DNA of 46,124 nucleotides from an uncultured Clostridia bacterium (GCA_944346655.1 CALVMP010000004.1:1-46124); one strand, 5' to 3'; counted from the first letter of the stretch, positions 21,501-28,941 are shown. Notes: generated by a model from the letters alone, not told the origin. Numbers and translations are program-made.

Positions 21501-22662
21501 TGCAAGCATAACCATCCCCGACAGCGTTACAAGCATTGGCGGTTCTGCGTTCTACTATTGCGACAGTCTTACAAGCATAACCATTCCCGATAGCGTGACA
21601 AGCATTGGCGCAAATGCGTTCTCGAGTTGCAGGAGCCTTACAATATATTGTGAAGCCGCAAGTAAACCGAGCGAGTGGGATAGCGATTGGAATTATAGCG
21701 ATTGCCCTGTCGTGTGGGATTGCAACAATAACGAAGTTGCCGATGACGGTTATATTTATGTCGTAATAGATAATGTTTGTTACAGCTTAAAGGACGGCAA
21801 TGCAACGGTTGTAAGACAGTCTTCAAACATATCCGGCAATATAGCAATCCCATCCTCAATTGAATATAACGGAACAGCTTATGCCGTTACAAGCATTGGC
21901 GAGTATGCGTTCTGGAGTTGCGGCAACCTTACCAGTATTACCATTCCCAATAGCGTGACAAGTATTGGTGATTCTGCGTTCGAAAGTTGCAGCAGCCTTA
22001 CAAGCATAACCATTCCCGATAGCGTGACAAGCATTGGCGAGTTGGCGTTCTTTTGCCGGAGTCTTACAATATACTGTGAAGTCGCAAGTAAACCGAGCGG
22101 CTGGAGTAGTAGCTGGAGAAGTAGTAGTCAGCCCGTTGTTTGGGATTGCAACAATAATGAAGTTGCCGACGACGGTTGTATATATGTCGTAATAGATAAT
22201 GTGCGTTACAGCTTAAAAGACGGCAATGCGACGATTGTAAGACAGCCTTCAAATATATCAGGCGAAGTCGTAATTCCTTCTGTACTTGAATATAATGGAA
22301 CAACTTATATCGTTACAAACATTGATGGTTCTGCGTTCCATAGTTGCAGCAGCATTACAAGCATAACCATACCAGAGGGTATTACAAGTATTGGCAATTC
22401 TACGTTCCGTTATTGCAGCAGCCTTACAAGCATAACTATTCCCGAAAGCGTGACAAGCATTGGCGCAAATGCGTTCTCGAGTTGCAGGAGCCTTGAAAGC
22501 GTTTATTATGCGGGAACGGCGGAAGACTGGGCAGGAATAAGTATCAATAGTAATGGAAATTCCTATCTTACAAATGCCACAAGATACTACTACTCCGAAA
22601 CGGAGCCTGTTGAAGAGGGCAATTACTGGCACTACGTAGACGGGGTTGTGACTGTTTGGTAA
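18583..22662 (+). CDS. BspA-type leucine-rich-repeat surface lipoprotein
   Basis: 1359 residues. A lipoprotein signal peptide ends in ISAC with the lipid-carrying Cys at position 25. A Gly/Asn/Ser-rich stretch and a small Cys-rich segment (about residues 48-115, HTHEYGAWE to CSVCGQG) follow. The rest is LRR_5 repeats with the pattern AFxxCxSLTSITIPxxVTSIG. Three interspersed modules beginning PVVWDCNNNEVADDG (near nucleotides 20611, 21703 and 22129) each contain a beta-rich insert. The protein should be anchored outside the cell; BspA-like proteins bind host or microbial surfaces, but the ligand here is unknown. The gene is clearly more AT-rich than its neighbours, suggesting different ancestry. 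Confidence 0.93.
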   Translation: MKRKITLILLVLAMTLCSVFAISACTINSDLFGDNNSNQSEGEQGGGDNNGSSTHTHEYGAWEIITPATCTQAGKRQRTCQCGHIETQDIPATGHSFNADNVCSVCGQGLEYTTGLEYELREENRTKYYAVTGLGRTTERDIVIPAYYSGIKVTTISSSAFSGEDFLTSVYIPNGITTIEDEAFYYCTSITNITLPESLNTIGEKAFYGCQKLNQITTGDGGIDISRDAFASTAFYNDNSNWQNGVFSVDNHIILVTRDYTSTTFTVGEEAKSIAEDAFADSHVTEFIIPEDCSLTISENALTDSEISKASVPANYLRYLPAKNITDLTIVSGSIYSISDFINVRKLNIEATLGGSHPLAGLGKLEELTIKQMSRMRYLFGYETYSGAVEIIDSSNNGMAYYVPASLYKITVKSGNLSDYAFINCSMLKELYFNAQISGLGNNMVQGCSNLQCIYFIGNFDNPETVKDYLEIEKEGAFNSVSSGIFGVDLPIKLINESGNEYTSITIPDGVTSIANMAFMDCVSLTRIYLPESVTSIGRSVFYGCTALQYNEYENALYLGNETNPYVVLVEVKDTSLTNYTINQNTKIIYDYAFYDIHSLTNITIPNGLTSICWFAFSGCSSLASIIIPESVVSIDTNAFSGCNSLIIYCEAASKPTDWNTQGWIGGGYYHWNYSDCPVVWDCNNNEVADDGYIYAVIDNLHYGLKDGKATVVSQPSNISGEVMIASTVEYKGITYTVTSIGDYAFYDCSSLTSITIPEGVTSIGYYAFSDCISLTSITIPESVTSIGSSTFDGCRSLTSITIPESVTSIGDDAFYDCSSLEAVYITDLAAWCNISFDGYYANPLYYADNLYLNGELTTELVIPEGVTEIKDYAFYNYTSLKNITIPEGVTSIGEYAFSDCSSLTSISLPDSVTSIGNSAFSSCDNLTTITIPEGVTSIGNSAFSSCDNLTTITIPEGVTSIGNSAFSGCDILASITIPDSVTSIGGSAFYYCDSLTSITIPDSVTSIGANAFSSCRSLTIYCEAASKPSEWDSDWNYSDCPVVWDCNNNEVADDGYIYVVIDNVCYSLKDGNATVVRQSSNISGNIAIPSSIEYNGTAYAVTSIGEYAFWSCGNLTSITIPNSVTSIGDSAFESCSSLTSITIPDSVTSIGELAFFCRSLTIYCEVASKPSGWSSSWRSSSQPVVWDCNNNEVADDGCIYVVIDNVRYSLKDGNATIVRQPSNISGEVVIPSVLEYNGTTYIVTNIDGSAFHSCSSITSITIPEGITSIGNSTFRYCSSLTSITIPESVTSIGANAFSSCRSLESVYYAGTAEDWAGISINSNGNSYLTNATRYYYSETEPVEEGNYWHYVDGVVTVW
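21322..21459 (+). repeat. 69-bp direct tandem repeat inside the LRR gene
   Basis: Two consecutive 69-bp units (21322-21390 and 21391-21459) differ at one base (ACAAGC versus ACAAGT), and a third copy begins at 21460. Each encodes one 23-residue LRR, so the reading frame is preserved. Confidence 0.93.
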
Positions 22663-22697
22663 AAAAATAAAATAACTATACGCTCCATAAAATTGAT

Positions 22698-22727
22698 ACA
22701 GCGGCGAGCCGAAAGGCTCGCCGCTGT
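22698..22727. terminator. Hairpin between convergent LRR and permease genes
   Basis: A 13-bp perfect stem (ACAGCGGCGAGCC) with a GAAA tetraloop. The flanking T-run is short on both sides; on the minus strand ATCAATTTT follows. Confidence 0.75.
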
Positions 22728-22745
22728 AGTATAATGCAGGATTTG

Positions 22746-23621
22746 TTAAACGTTTAGTCCCGCCGCGAGCATTATGCCGTTGGTGGCTATGCCGACGAGG
22801 ACGGAAATTGCGTAGACGGTTAAAATTAAAAGCAGGTTGCGTTTTATCTTTTTAGTGTTCTTTAAGAGCACGACAAAGCCGAGCCCCGCGTTGCAGCAAA
22901 GCCCAGCCGCCATGCTGCCGAAGTAGATTCCCCCCTGGCAGAAGGTTTCGGAGAGCACCACCGAGGAGGCACAGTTGGGAATTAAGCCGATTGCCGAAGT
23001 TATTAAAGGTTCGACGAACGGTCCGCCGACGAATGAGGAGAGAATTGCGTCCTCGGTATATTCGAAAATATATCCGAAAATAAGGGTGACGATGAACACG
23101 TAGAGGGCGATCTTTAAGGAGTGCAGAAGGGGCTCGACGAAAAAGACCTTGACCTTGCTTTTGCCCTCGTGCTCCCTGCCGCAGGAGTAGGCGTGAATGT
23201 CCTCCTCCGCCTCCGGCTGAGCGAGTTTTTCGTTCCTTAAGATAAAGTTTACGGAATACCCCGCGATCAGCCCCACCGCAACCTTTAATAAAATGAGCGG
23301 CGCGACAGCCATGGCGCCCGCGGAGTTTACGTCGGTGAGCAGGACGATAAGCGCTTCGTCGCTCGTGGCGAGGAACACTGCCAGAAGGGTGCCCGTGCGG
23401 ATAAAGCCCTTGTCGTACAGCTTTGCCGCCATTACGGAAAAGCCGCACTGGGGGATTATGCCCGTAACCGTACCCAAAAGGGGCGCAAGCGGTCCCTGAA
23501 GGAGATTATGGTTGTGCGTGAACGAGGTTTTATGCTCTAAAAATTCTATTAAAATGTAGATTACGAGTATAAAGGGAAAGACCTTTAAAGTGTCTAAGAG
23601 CGAATCTAAAAATACTTCCAT
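22746..23621 (-). CDS. Putative 10TM metal exporter (ArsP_2 / putative manganese transporter family)
   Basis: 291 residues, nearly all hydrophobic with about ten membrane segments. Two related half-motifs, GIIPQCGFSVMAA (about 53-65) and GLIPNCASSVVLS (about 212-224), show an internal duplication with a conserved Pro-x-Cys near each. A soluble loop with His and Cys (HAYSCGREHEG) lies between the halves. This pattern matches the putative heavy-metal exporter family often annotated as a manganese transporter; the substrate is not established. No riboswitch is visible before it. Confidence 0.75.
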   Translation of the reverse strand: MEVFLDSLLDTLKVFPFILVIYILIEFLEHKTSFTHNHNLLQGPLAPLLGTVTGIIPQCGFSVMAAKLYDKGFIRTGTLLAVFLATSDEALIVLLTDVNSAGAMAVAPLILLKVAVGLIAGYSVNFILRNEKLAQPEAEEDIHAYSCGREHEGKSKVKVFFVEPLLHSLKIALYVFIVTLIFGYIFEYTEDAILSSFVGGPFVEPLITSAIGLIPNCASSVVLSETFCQGGIYFGSMAAGLCCNAGLGFVVLLKNTKKIKRNLLLILTVYAISVLVGIATNGIMLAAGLNV

Positions 23622-23645
23622 ACGTTATATGCGCGGCGATTAATT

Positions 23646-23671
23646 AACGCTCCCCTCGTAAGGAGAGCGTT
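23646..23671. terminator. Hairpin between the ABC ATPase and permease genes
   Basis: 11-bp stem with one mismatch (AACGCTCcCCT, loop CGTA). A T5 run follows on the plus strand only, where no gene is present, so for the minus-strand ATPase gene it may be leaky. Confidence 0.55.
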
Positions 23672-23682
23672 TTTACTAAATT

Positions 23683-24900
23683 TTATCTCTTCTTTTTGGC
23701 GGGTTCCTTTTTGGGCTTTAAACTTTCCTTGAGCCCCTCCTCCTCTTCGTACGCCATGGGAATTTTATCGGCGTCGGCGTAAGCCGTCTTTTCATAGCCG
23801 CCGTCGCGGGTGAGGATGGAAATTCTCGTCTGACCGTCGAACAGGTATATGTGTTCGCCGTCCGGGGCGAGGTTGAGGCTGTCGCCCTTTTGGGTACCTC
23901 CGGGGACGAGAGCTAAGAGGGACACGTCCTTGTTGACGTTGCACTCGGCATAGAGTTTGCCGTCCGCCTCCTCTGTTGCGGAGACGGTTGAACTCATGCC
24001 TTCGCCGATCTTTATATCCTCGGGACGGATGCCGACTATAACCCTTCTGCCCGTGCCGACGTAAGCCTCTTTGTTTTCAATTCTGTCGGCGACGGATTGG
24101 GAAAGGGCGACTTTGACCCCCTTATATGCGGCAACCAAAGCGCCTTCCTCCTCCTCGAGGGTGGCTCCGTTGAGCATGTTTATATCTGGCGAGCCGACGA
24201 GAAGCGCCACGTATGCGTTGGCGGGATAGTCGTACAAATTTGCGGGGGTATCGACCTGCTGGACGACGCCTTCGCGCAGAACGACTATGCGGGTTGCCAT
24301 AGTCATGGCTTCGTTTACGTTCTTGGCGGCATAGATAAACGTGCCGTCGACGCGCGCCTGAAGATTGACAATTATCGTGCGCATCTGCGCCTTTAAATTT
24401 TCGTCGAGACCCGCGATCGGGTCGTCCAAAAGGTAGAGCCTGGGCTCCCTTGCTATGGCTCTGCCCAAAGCCACGCGCTGGCGCTGGGCGGCGGTGAGCG
24501 TTTTGGGCTTGCGGTTGAGAACGTCCGTAAGACCCAAAATTTCAGCCGCGACCTTTACCCTTGCCTCGATTGCCGCCTGGGGAGCCTTTCTCATTCTCAA
24601 GCCGTACGCCATGTTGTCGTACACGCTGAGCGAGGGGTAGAGAGTGTCGTTGCGGAAGATCATGGCGATATCCCTGTCCTTGGGGGGAACGTCGGTCATG
24701 TCCTTGCCGCCTATTTCAATGGTGCCCGCTGTCGCCTCCTCAAGCCCCGCAATCACGCGGAGCAGGGTGGTTTTGCCGCTCTTTTCGGAGCCGATTACAG
24801 CCACGAACTCCTTGTCCGAAACTTCCAGGTTGACTTTGCAGAGCGCGAGCGCACCCGAAGGATAGAGTTTGGAAACATCCTTCAAAACTAAATTTGCCAT
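23683..24900 (-). CDS. Orphan MalK/MsmX-like ABC ATPase with degenerate catalytic motifs
   Basis: 405 residues from the ATG at 24900, preceded by GGAG. It has the layout of a carbohydrate importer ATPase: an ABC domain, then a C-terminal OB-like regulatory domain with GIRPEDI, then a Lys-rich tail. Walker A (GSEKSGKT, 37-44) is intact. The Q-loop reads FRNDTLYP instead of FQNYALYP (R83), the signature LTAAQ replaces LSGGQ (135-139), Walker B LLDDP has Asp160 for the catalytic Glu, and K193 replaces the H-loop His (YAAKNVNEAM against YVTHDQVEAM). It probably binds ATP but hydrolyses it poorly or not at all. No permease gene adjoins it, so a regulatory or structural role is possible. Confidence 0.85.
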   Translation of the reverse strand: MANLVLKDVSKLYPSGALALCKVNLEVSDKEFVAVIGSEKSGKTTLLRVIAGLEEATAGTIEIGGKDMTDVPPKDRDIAMIFRNDTLYPSLSVYDNMAYGLRMRKAPQAAIEARVKVAAEILGLTDVLNRKPKTLTAAQRQRVALGRAIAREPRLYLLDDPIAGLDENLKAQMRTIIVNLQARVDGTFIYAAKNVNEAMTMATRIVVLREGVVQQVDTPANLYDYPANAYVALLVGSPDINMLNGATLEEEEGALVAAYKGVKVALSQSVADRIENKEAYVGTGRRVIVGIRPEDIKIGEGMSSTVSATEEADGKLYAECNVNKDVSLLALVPGGTQKGDSLNLAPDGEHIYLFDGQTRISILTRDGGYEKTAYADADKIPMAYEEEEGLKESLKPKKEPAKKKR

Positions 24901-24928
24901 GTAGTTCTCCAATTTTTGTTGTAACATA

Positions 24929-24957
24929 ATAATAACACAAACTTTTACCTTTTACAA
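24929..24957 (-). promoter_or_regulatory. Promoter of the ABC ATPase gene
   Basis: Minus-strand TTGTAA (24952-24957), 17-bp spacer, TATTAT (24929-24934). Confidence 0.55.
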
Positions 24958-24997
24958 AGGGGTTTGGGGTGAAATTTGCAATTTTTAAAAAAATTTC

Positions 24998-25026
24998 TTG
25001 AAAAATATATATTTTAGTGTTAAAGT
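24998..25026 (+). promoter_or_regulatory. Promoter of queH (leaderless start)
   Basis: TTGAAA (24998-25003), 17-bp spacer, TAAAGT (25021-25026). The start codon at 25035 lies only eight bases after the -10 box, and no Shine-Dalgarno site is present. Confidence 0.6.
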
Positions 25027-25034
25027 AGTTATGT

Positions 25035-25628
25035 ATGAACGCCACAGATTACAACAAAAAAATGTTCGACGAAATTGAAAATGGCGGCGCGAAGGGCAAA
25101 AAGCTGCTTTTGCACGCCTGCTGCGCACCCTGTTCGACAGCCTGCCTCGAGAGGCTGTTCGGGCTGATGGACGTGACCGTGCTCTTTTATAATCCCAATA
25201 TAGAAACGGAAGAATATTTAAAGCGCAAGAACGAAATTATAAGGTTTTTAAACGAAACCTACTTTGCCGACTTTTTGGACTGCGACCACCAAAAGGACGC
25301 CTACTATGCTGCGGTTAAAGGGCTCGAGGGCGAAAAGGAGGGCGGCAAAAGGTGCCTTAAATGCTTTGAGCTGAGGCTCTCCTATACCGCCCGCACGGCG
25401 AAGGAAAAGGGCTTTGACTACTTTGCCACCACCCTTACCGTCAGCCCTTTAAAAAACGCGCGGATAATCAACGAGACAGGTCAGGCGGCGGCTGAAAAAT
25501 TTGGCGTGAAGTGGCTGCCCTCCGATTTTAAAAAGGGCAACGGGTATCTGAGGAGCTGTCAACTTTCGAAGGAGTACAACCTTTACCGCCAGAATTATTG
25601 CGGCTGCATATTTTCAAAAGGCACTTGA
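25035..25628 (+). CDS. queH: Epoxyqueuosine reductase QueH
   Basis: 197 residues. The N-terminal LLLHACCAPCSTACLERL, the CLKCFELRL motif, and the C-terminal GYLRSCQLSKEYNLYRQNYCGC provide the cysteine set that holds a 4Fe-4S cluster in QueH (DUF208). The enzyme performs the last step of queuosine synthesis in tRNA, reducing epoxyqueuosine. It is a non-homologous replacement of QueG. No other queuosine gene is in the window. Start codon placement is inferred from the frame and the promoter. Confidence 0.93.
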   Translation: MNATDYNKKMFDEIENGGAKGKKLLLHACCAPCSTACLERLFGLMDVTVLFYNPNIETEEYLKRKNEIIRFLNETYFADFLDCDHQKDAYYAAVKGLEGEKEGGKRCLKCFELRLSYTARTAKEKGFDYFATTLTVSPLKNARIINETGQAAAEKFGVKWLPSDFKKGNGYLRSCQLSKEYNLYRQNYCGCIFSKGT

Positions 25629-25653
25629 AATGGTGTGCGCTTTGTGATATAAT
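25625..25653 (+). promoter_or_regulatory. Promoter of the carbamoyltransferase gene
   Basis: TTGAAA (25625-25630), 17-bp spacer, TATAAT (25648-25653). It overlaps the last codons of queH, and the predicted leader is only about ten bases and consists of the GGAGG ribosome site. Confidence 0.75.
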
Positions 25654-25669
25654 AGCTTCGGAGGATTTT

Positions 25670-26608
25670 ATGGACATTAACCGCTATTCGCCGAGATACG
25701 GCGTAAGTTACAAACACATGACAAAGCTCGCCGACTTTACGAGCGAGGAGATATTTGAATTTTTGTACGCAGCAAAGGCGATGAAGGACAAGTTTATCGC
25801 ACACGAGGACACAAAAATTTTCAACGACGTAACGCTGGCGCTGCTCTTCGGCGACACCTCTTTAAGGACGCGCTCGGCGCTTGAAATTGCCATTCACCAG
25901 CTGGGCGGTTCGTGCATAAACCTGCCCTATAACGAACGCGACATGAGGGCGGGCGAAAACATCAAGGACATAGTAACCGTGCTTGCCCGTTACGGCGTGG
26001 GAGCGCTCGTCACCCGAGGAATAAAGCAGAGGGAACTCGACGACTATGTGTCGGTTTCGCCCATTCCCATAATCAATTCGACGAACGACGACTTTGACCC
26101 CGTTCAGACGGTGTGCGACCTGTTCACCATATGGGAAAACAAAAAGGTGCTCGAAGGGCTGAAGATTGCATACATAGGCAAGGGCTCGCACGTGGCGGAC
26201 TCGCTGATTATGGGCGCGATTAAGTGCGGCATGGAGGTTGCCGTTGCAACGCCCTCGGAATTCAGAATAAAGCGCGAACACGTGCTGAGGGCTGAGCAGT
26301 ACGGCACGATAACTTTGACCGACGACCCCTACTACGCCGCAAAGGACGCCGATATCATCTACACTGACAGCTACCGCTACCACTCCAGACCCTCTGAAGA
26401 GGAAATGAGGATTATGCAGCCGTACAAGATAAACAACTCGGTTATGTCGGCTGCAAACCCCGGCGCAATATTTATGCATCCCCTGCCCGCCTCCCGCGGG
26501 GTGGAAGTAACAGCCGACGTTATAGACGGCAAGCACTCCGTCGTAATGGAGCAGGCTGAAAACAAACTGCACGTTATTAAGGGAATTTTAGCTCTTTTGA
26601 TAGATTAA
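25670..26608 (+). CDS. Divergent carbamoyltransferase (OTC-like, substrate uncertain)
   Basis: 312 residues from the ATG at 25670, which follows GGAGG. It aligns over its full length with ornithine carbamoyltransferase. Key motifs differ: the carbamoyl-phosphate loop STRTR is SLRTR (64-68), HPCQ is DPVQ (143-146), the ornithine-binding D-x3-SMG loop reads TDSYRYHSRP (232-241), and HCLP is HPLP (270-273), which resembles aspartate carbamoyltransferase. The C-terminal EQAENKLHVIKGIL remains OTC-like. I therefore place it in the transcarbamylase superfamily but doubt that ornithine is the substrate. No other arginine or pyrimidine gene is nearby. The gene directly follows queH but has its own promoter. 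Confidence 0.85.
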   Translation: MDINRYSPRYGVSYKHMTKLADFTSEEIFEFLYAAKAMKDKFIAHEDTKIFNDVTLALLFGDTSLRTRSALEIAIHQLGGSCINLPYNERDMRAGENIKDIVTVLARYGVGALVTRGIKQRELDDYVSVSPIPIINSTNDDFDPVQTVCDLFTIWENKKVLEGLKIAYIGKGSHVADSLIMGAIKCGMEVAVATPSEFRIKREHVLRAEQYGTITLTDDPYYAAKDADIIYTDSYRYHSRPSEEEMRIMQPYKINNSVMSAANPGAIFMHPLPASRGVEVTADVIDGKHSVVMEQAENKLHVIKGILALLID

Positions 26609-26708
26609 AAATGCCCCGGGTACTTTGCCCGGCGCAGCAATACAAAATGCAGCACTTGTGCGTGACGTGCTTTTCCTGTCAAGGCACATCGAAAGGGAGG
26701 ATAACGGC

Positions 26709-27161
26709 ATGATAGACCTTGAAAAAGCAAAAGAAACGATACAGAAGGCTTTAAATATTTGCTTTATCGCCCTCAAGCCTATCGAGTGGAGATACGCAGG
26801 CGAAAAGCTAACGCTTACTTACACGAGTTTCGAAGACCGCACCGTAACCTACGCAATAAACCCTGCGGGGGAATTTATTATCGGCTTGAGGGTGGCAACG
26901 GTAACCTCGGTAGGCAACAGCCTGCGCAATATGATTGACAATTTCAACCGCGCCGAACCGCGGCTGCGCATTAAGCCGTACGCAAAAGGCTCTTACACAT
27001 ACATTATGTTGCAATATTCAGGACGGCTTGAAGCGGCGTGGGACGCCGCCGACCCGCCTGCGTACTTCTGCAACATGACGGAGTATTTGTTTTACAACGG
27101 AAAAGAAGGCGGCGGAAAATACTTTCAGTCAATATTGCAACTGACAGGACAAAAGAAATAA
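26709..27161 (+). CDS. Conserved-looking protein of unknown function
   Basis: 150 residues from the ATG at 26709, preceded by GGGAGG; the longer frame from 26625 has no such site. I recognise no family. The sequence reads as a mixed alpha/beta soluble protein without a signal peptide or membrane segment. It has a basic region around residues 75-90 and a Gly/Lys stretch near the C-terminus. It follows the carbamoyltransferase by 100 bp without an obvious promoter of its own and may be read from that transcript. Confidence 0.7.
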   Translation: MIDLEKAKETIQKALNICFIALKPIEWRYAGEKLTLTYTSFEDRTVTYAINPAGEFIIGLRVATVTSVGNSLRNMIDNFNRAEPRLRIKPYAKGSYTYIMLQYSGRLEAAWDAADPPAYFCNMTEYLFYNGKEGGGKYFQSILQLTGQKK

Positions 27162-27239
27162 TACTTCATAACGCAATAAAGGGGTAATTGTTTTCGCCCC
27201 GTCAGATAAAGCGAAATCAAAATCCGATAACAATACTAA

Positions 27240-27269
27240 AAATAACGCAGCTTTAAGGCTGCGTTATTT
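27240..27269. terminator. Bidirectional terminator between convergent genes
   Basis: A perfect 12-bp stem (AAATAACGCAGC, loop TTTAAG) with T-rich tails on both strands serves the unknown gene on the plus strand and the metallophosphoesterase on the minus strand. Confidence 0.9.
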
Positions 27270-27270
27270 A

Positions 27271-28074
27271 TTATTGTTTTTTCAAATCTATGACCACCAC
27301 TTCGGGGCGGTTGTTGATGCGCAGGGGGAATTCGGAATTGCCCAGCCCGCGGGAGATTATTATGTGGGAAGAACCGACTATGTGCTCGCCCGAAGTGAGG
27401 GGCGGAAGCAAACCCTGACCGGGCGCATACACCCCCTGCTTTGAAAAGGGCAGCCGCCACTGTCCGCCGTGGGCGTGACCGGAGAGAATGAGGTCGTGCC
27501 CCGCGCGGGAGTACTTTCTTAAAAACTGCGGCTCGTGCGCGAGAAGAATTTTGTAGGTATCGAAATCGGGAGTGATTTCAAAAATTTTGTTGTTCTTAAG
27601 ATTGGCGCAACCCAGCCCCACGAGCGCGGCGCCGTTGGTGATGACATACTGGTTTTCGAGCACGACGGCGCCCTTTTCCTGGAGGCGCCTTGAAAAGCCG
27701 CGGTAATTTTTATAGCGCATTTCGTGATTGCCCGAAACATAGTAAAAGGGGGCGATTTTTACGAGCTGTTCAACCAGCTCTAAAGCCGCCTCCTCCCCCG
27801 GTTTGCGGTAGAGGTGAATTATATCGCCCGTAAAACAGATTATGTCGGGCTTCAATTTTTTTACGGCTTTTACAAGTCTGCAATTTTTTTTGCCGAAGCG
27901 CTTTGCATGCAGGTCGGAAAGATGAACTATGCGGAAAGACGAGGTGAGTTTTCCGCTTTCAACCGTATAGCGTGTGACAGTGAACGCGCTGTTTGAAAAC
28001 CAGCAGAAAAGCACTATCAGAGCAACTACCCCCGCGCACGCGGCGACGGTTATTGCAATGGCTCCGGGGCTCAT
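27271..28074 (-). CDS. Membrane-anchored metallophosphoesterase (YkuE/YaeI-like)
   Basis: 267 residues from the ATG at 28074, which overlaps the trmB stop (ATGA). One N-terminal membrane helix (residues 5-26) is followed by a calcineurin-like phosphoesterase domain. The metal motifs HLSDLHAKRFG, FTGDII, SGNHE and LSGHAHGGQWRLP are complete. Relatives act on lipid or nucleotide phosphoesters at the membrane; the substrate here is unknown. Confidence 0.9.
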   Translation of the reverse strand: MSPGAIAITVAACAGVVALIVLFCWFSNSAFTVTRYTVESGKLTSSFRIVHLSDLHAKRFGKKNCRLVKAVKKLKPDIICFTGDIIHLYRKPGEEAALELVEQLVKIAPFYYVSGNHEMRYKNYRGFSRRLQEKGAVVLENQYVITNGAALVGLGCANLKNNKIFEITPDFDTYKILLAHEPQFLRKYSRAGHDLILSGHAHGGQWRLPFSKQGVYAPGQGLLPPLTSGEHIVGSSHIIISRGLGNSEFPLRINNRPEVVVIDLKKQ

Positions 28075-28739
28075 ACCCTTATCACCGCCCTGTAAATCTT
28101 TTTGCCCATATCCATGAATTTTTGCTCGTGCTCGGTTATAACGTTGTCTTCGAACGGGCTGGCTGCAAGGTCGCGGCAGACGGAGAGGATTGTACAGCCG
28201 CACTCTTTAAAACTTTCCAAAGAGTAATCGAATAAGGGCTCGTCGTCCGTCTTTTGCCAGATCTCCCCCTCCTCCTTTAAGAGCGTTTTATAAATTTGTA
28301 TAAACCTTGGATTGGTGAGGCGCTGTTTAACATACCCCTGTTTGGGCAGGGGGTTGGAAAAATTGAGGTATATGCGCTCTACCGAATGTTCGGGAATGTA
28401 CTTTTGAAGAACCTCCGCCGCGCAGATTAAAAAATGCACGTTTTCAAGCCCGAGAGAAAGCGCGCTTTCGCAGGCTTCGATCATTACGTTGGAAATCTTT
28501 TCTACCGCAATAAAGTTGATATCCGGGTGCAGAAAAGCCATTTTGTTTACAAACCCGCCCTTGCCGCAGCCTATTTCAAGATGGACGGGGTTGGAATTTG
28601 AAAAAATTTCCCCGAAGTTGAAAAGAGTGCGCTGCATTGCGGCGAGCTTCATATTCTTCTGACCGAGGTCGGCGATTGTAAGTATGCCGCGGCACGCCTC
28701 AAGGCGCTCCTCGAGATGGCTTTTCTTGTGCATTCTCAT
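28071..28739 (-). CDS. trmB: tRNA (guanine-N7)-methyltransferase
   Basis: 222 residues. SAM motif I is LEIGCGKGGF (54-63). The family motif usually read as SDPWPK is SNPLPKQ (128-134), followed by KQRLTNPRF. The enzyme methylates G46 of tRNA. Asn in place of Asp occurs in some clostridial members as far as I recall; Leu for Trp is less usual. No Shine-Dalgarno site precedes the ATG and the -10 box ends six bases upstream, so the message is probably leaderless. First gene of an operon with the metallophosphoesterase. Confidence 0.9.
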   Translation of the reverse strand: MRMHKKSHLEERLEACRGILTIADLGQKNMKLAAMQRTLFNFGEIFSNSNPVHLEIGCGKGGFVNKMAFLHPDINFIAVEKISNVMIEACESALSLGLENVHFLICAAEVLQKYIPEHSVERIYLNFSNPLPKQGYVKQRLTNPRFIQIYKTLLKEEGEIWQKTDDEPLFDYSLESFKECGCTILSVCRDLAASPFEDNVITEHEQKFMDMGKKIYRAVIRV

Positions 28740-28745
28740 AGGAAA

Positions 28746-28775
28746 ATTTTACCATATCTGCCGATATCCGCGCAA
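28746..28775 (-). promoter_or_regulatory. Promoter of trmB (leaderless start)
   Basis: Minus-strand TTGCGC (28770-28775), 18-bp spacer, TGGTAAAAT (hexamer 28746-28751). The ATG follows the -10 box after six bases. Confidence 0.55.
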
Positions 28776-28941
28776 CTGTTTGAAGGGCGCGGCGGGCACA
28801 TTTTTATTTTAATTTTATTTTTTCACACAGCGTTTAACAAAGCCGCACGGCATTTAAATATATTGCGTCGGGTAAACACAAGCGCTCCTGAAATTCTTTC
28901 GCGCGTCGGGAGGAGCGGAAGCATTTTTAAAGGAGGTAAAA

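Noticed and set aside
20364..22632. Minus-strand frames in the LRR gene with repeated sequences
   Set aside because: They are the reverse reading of the DNA repeats of the lipoprotein gene and share its period.
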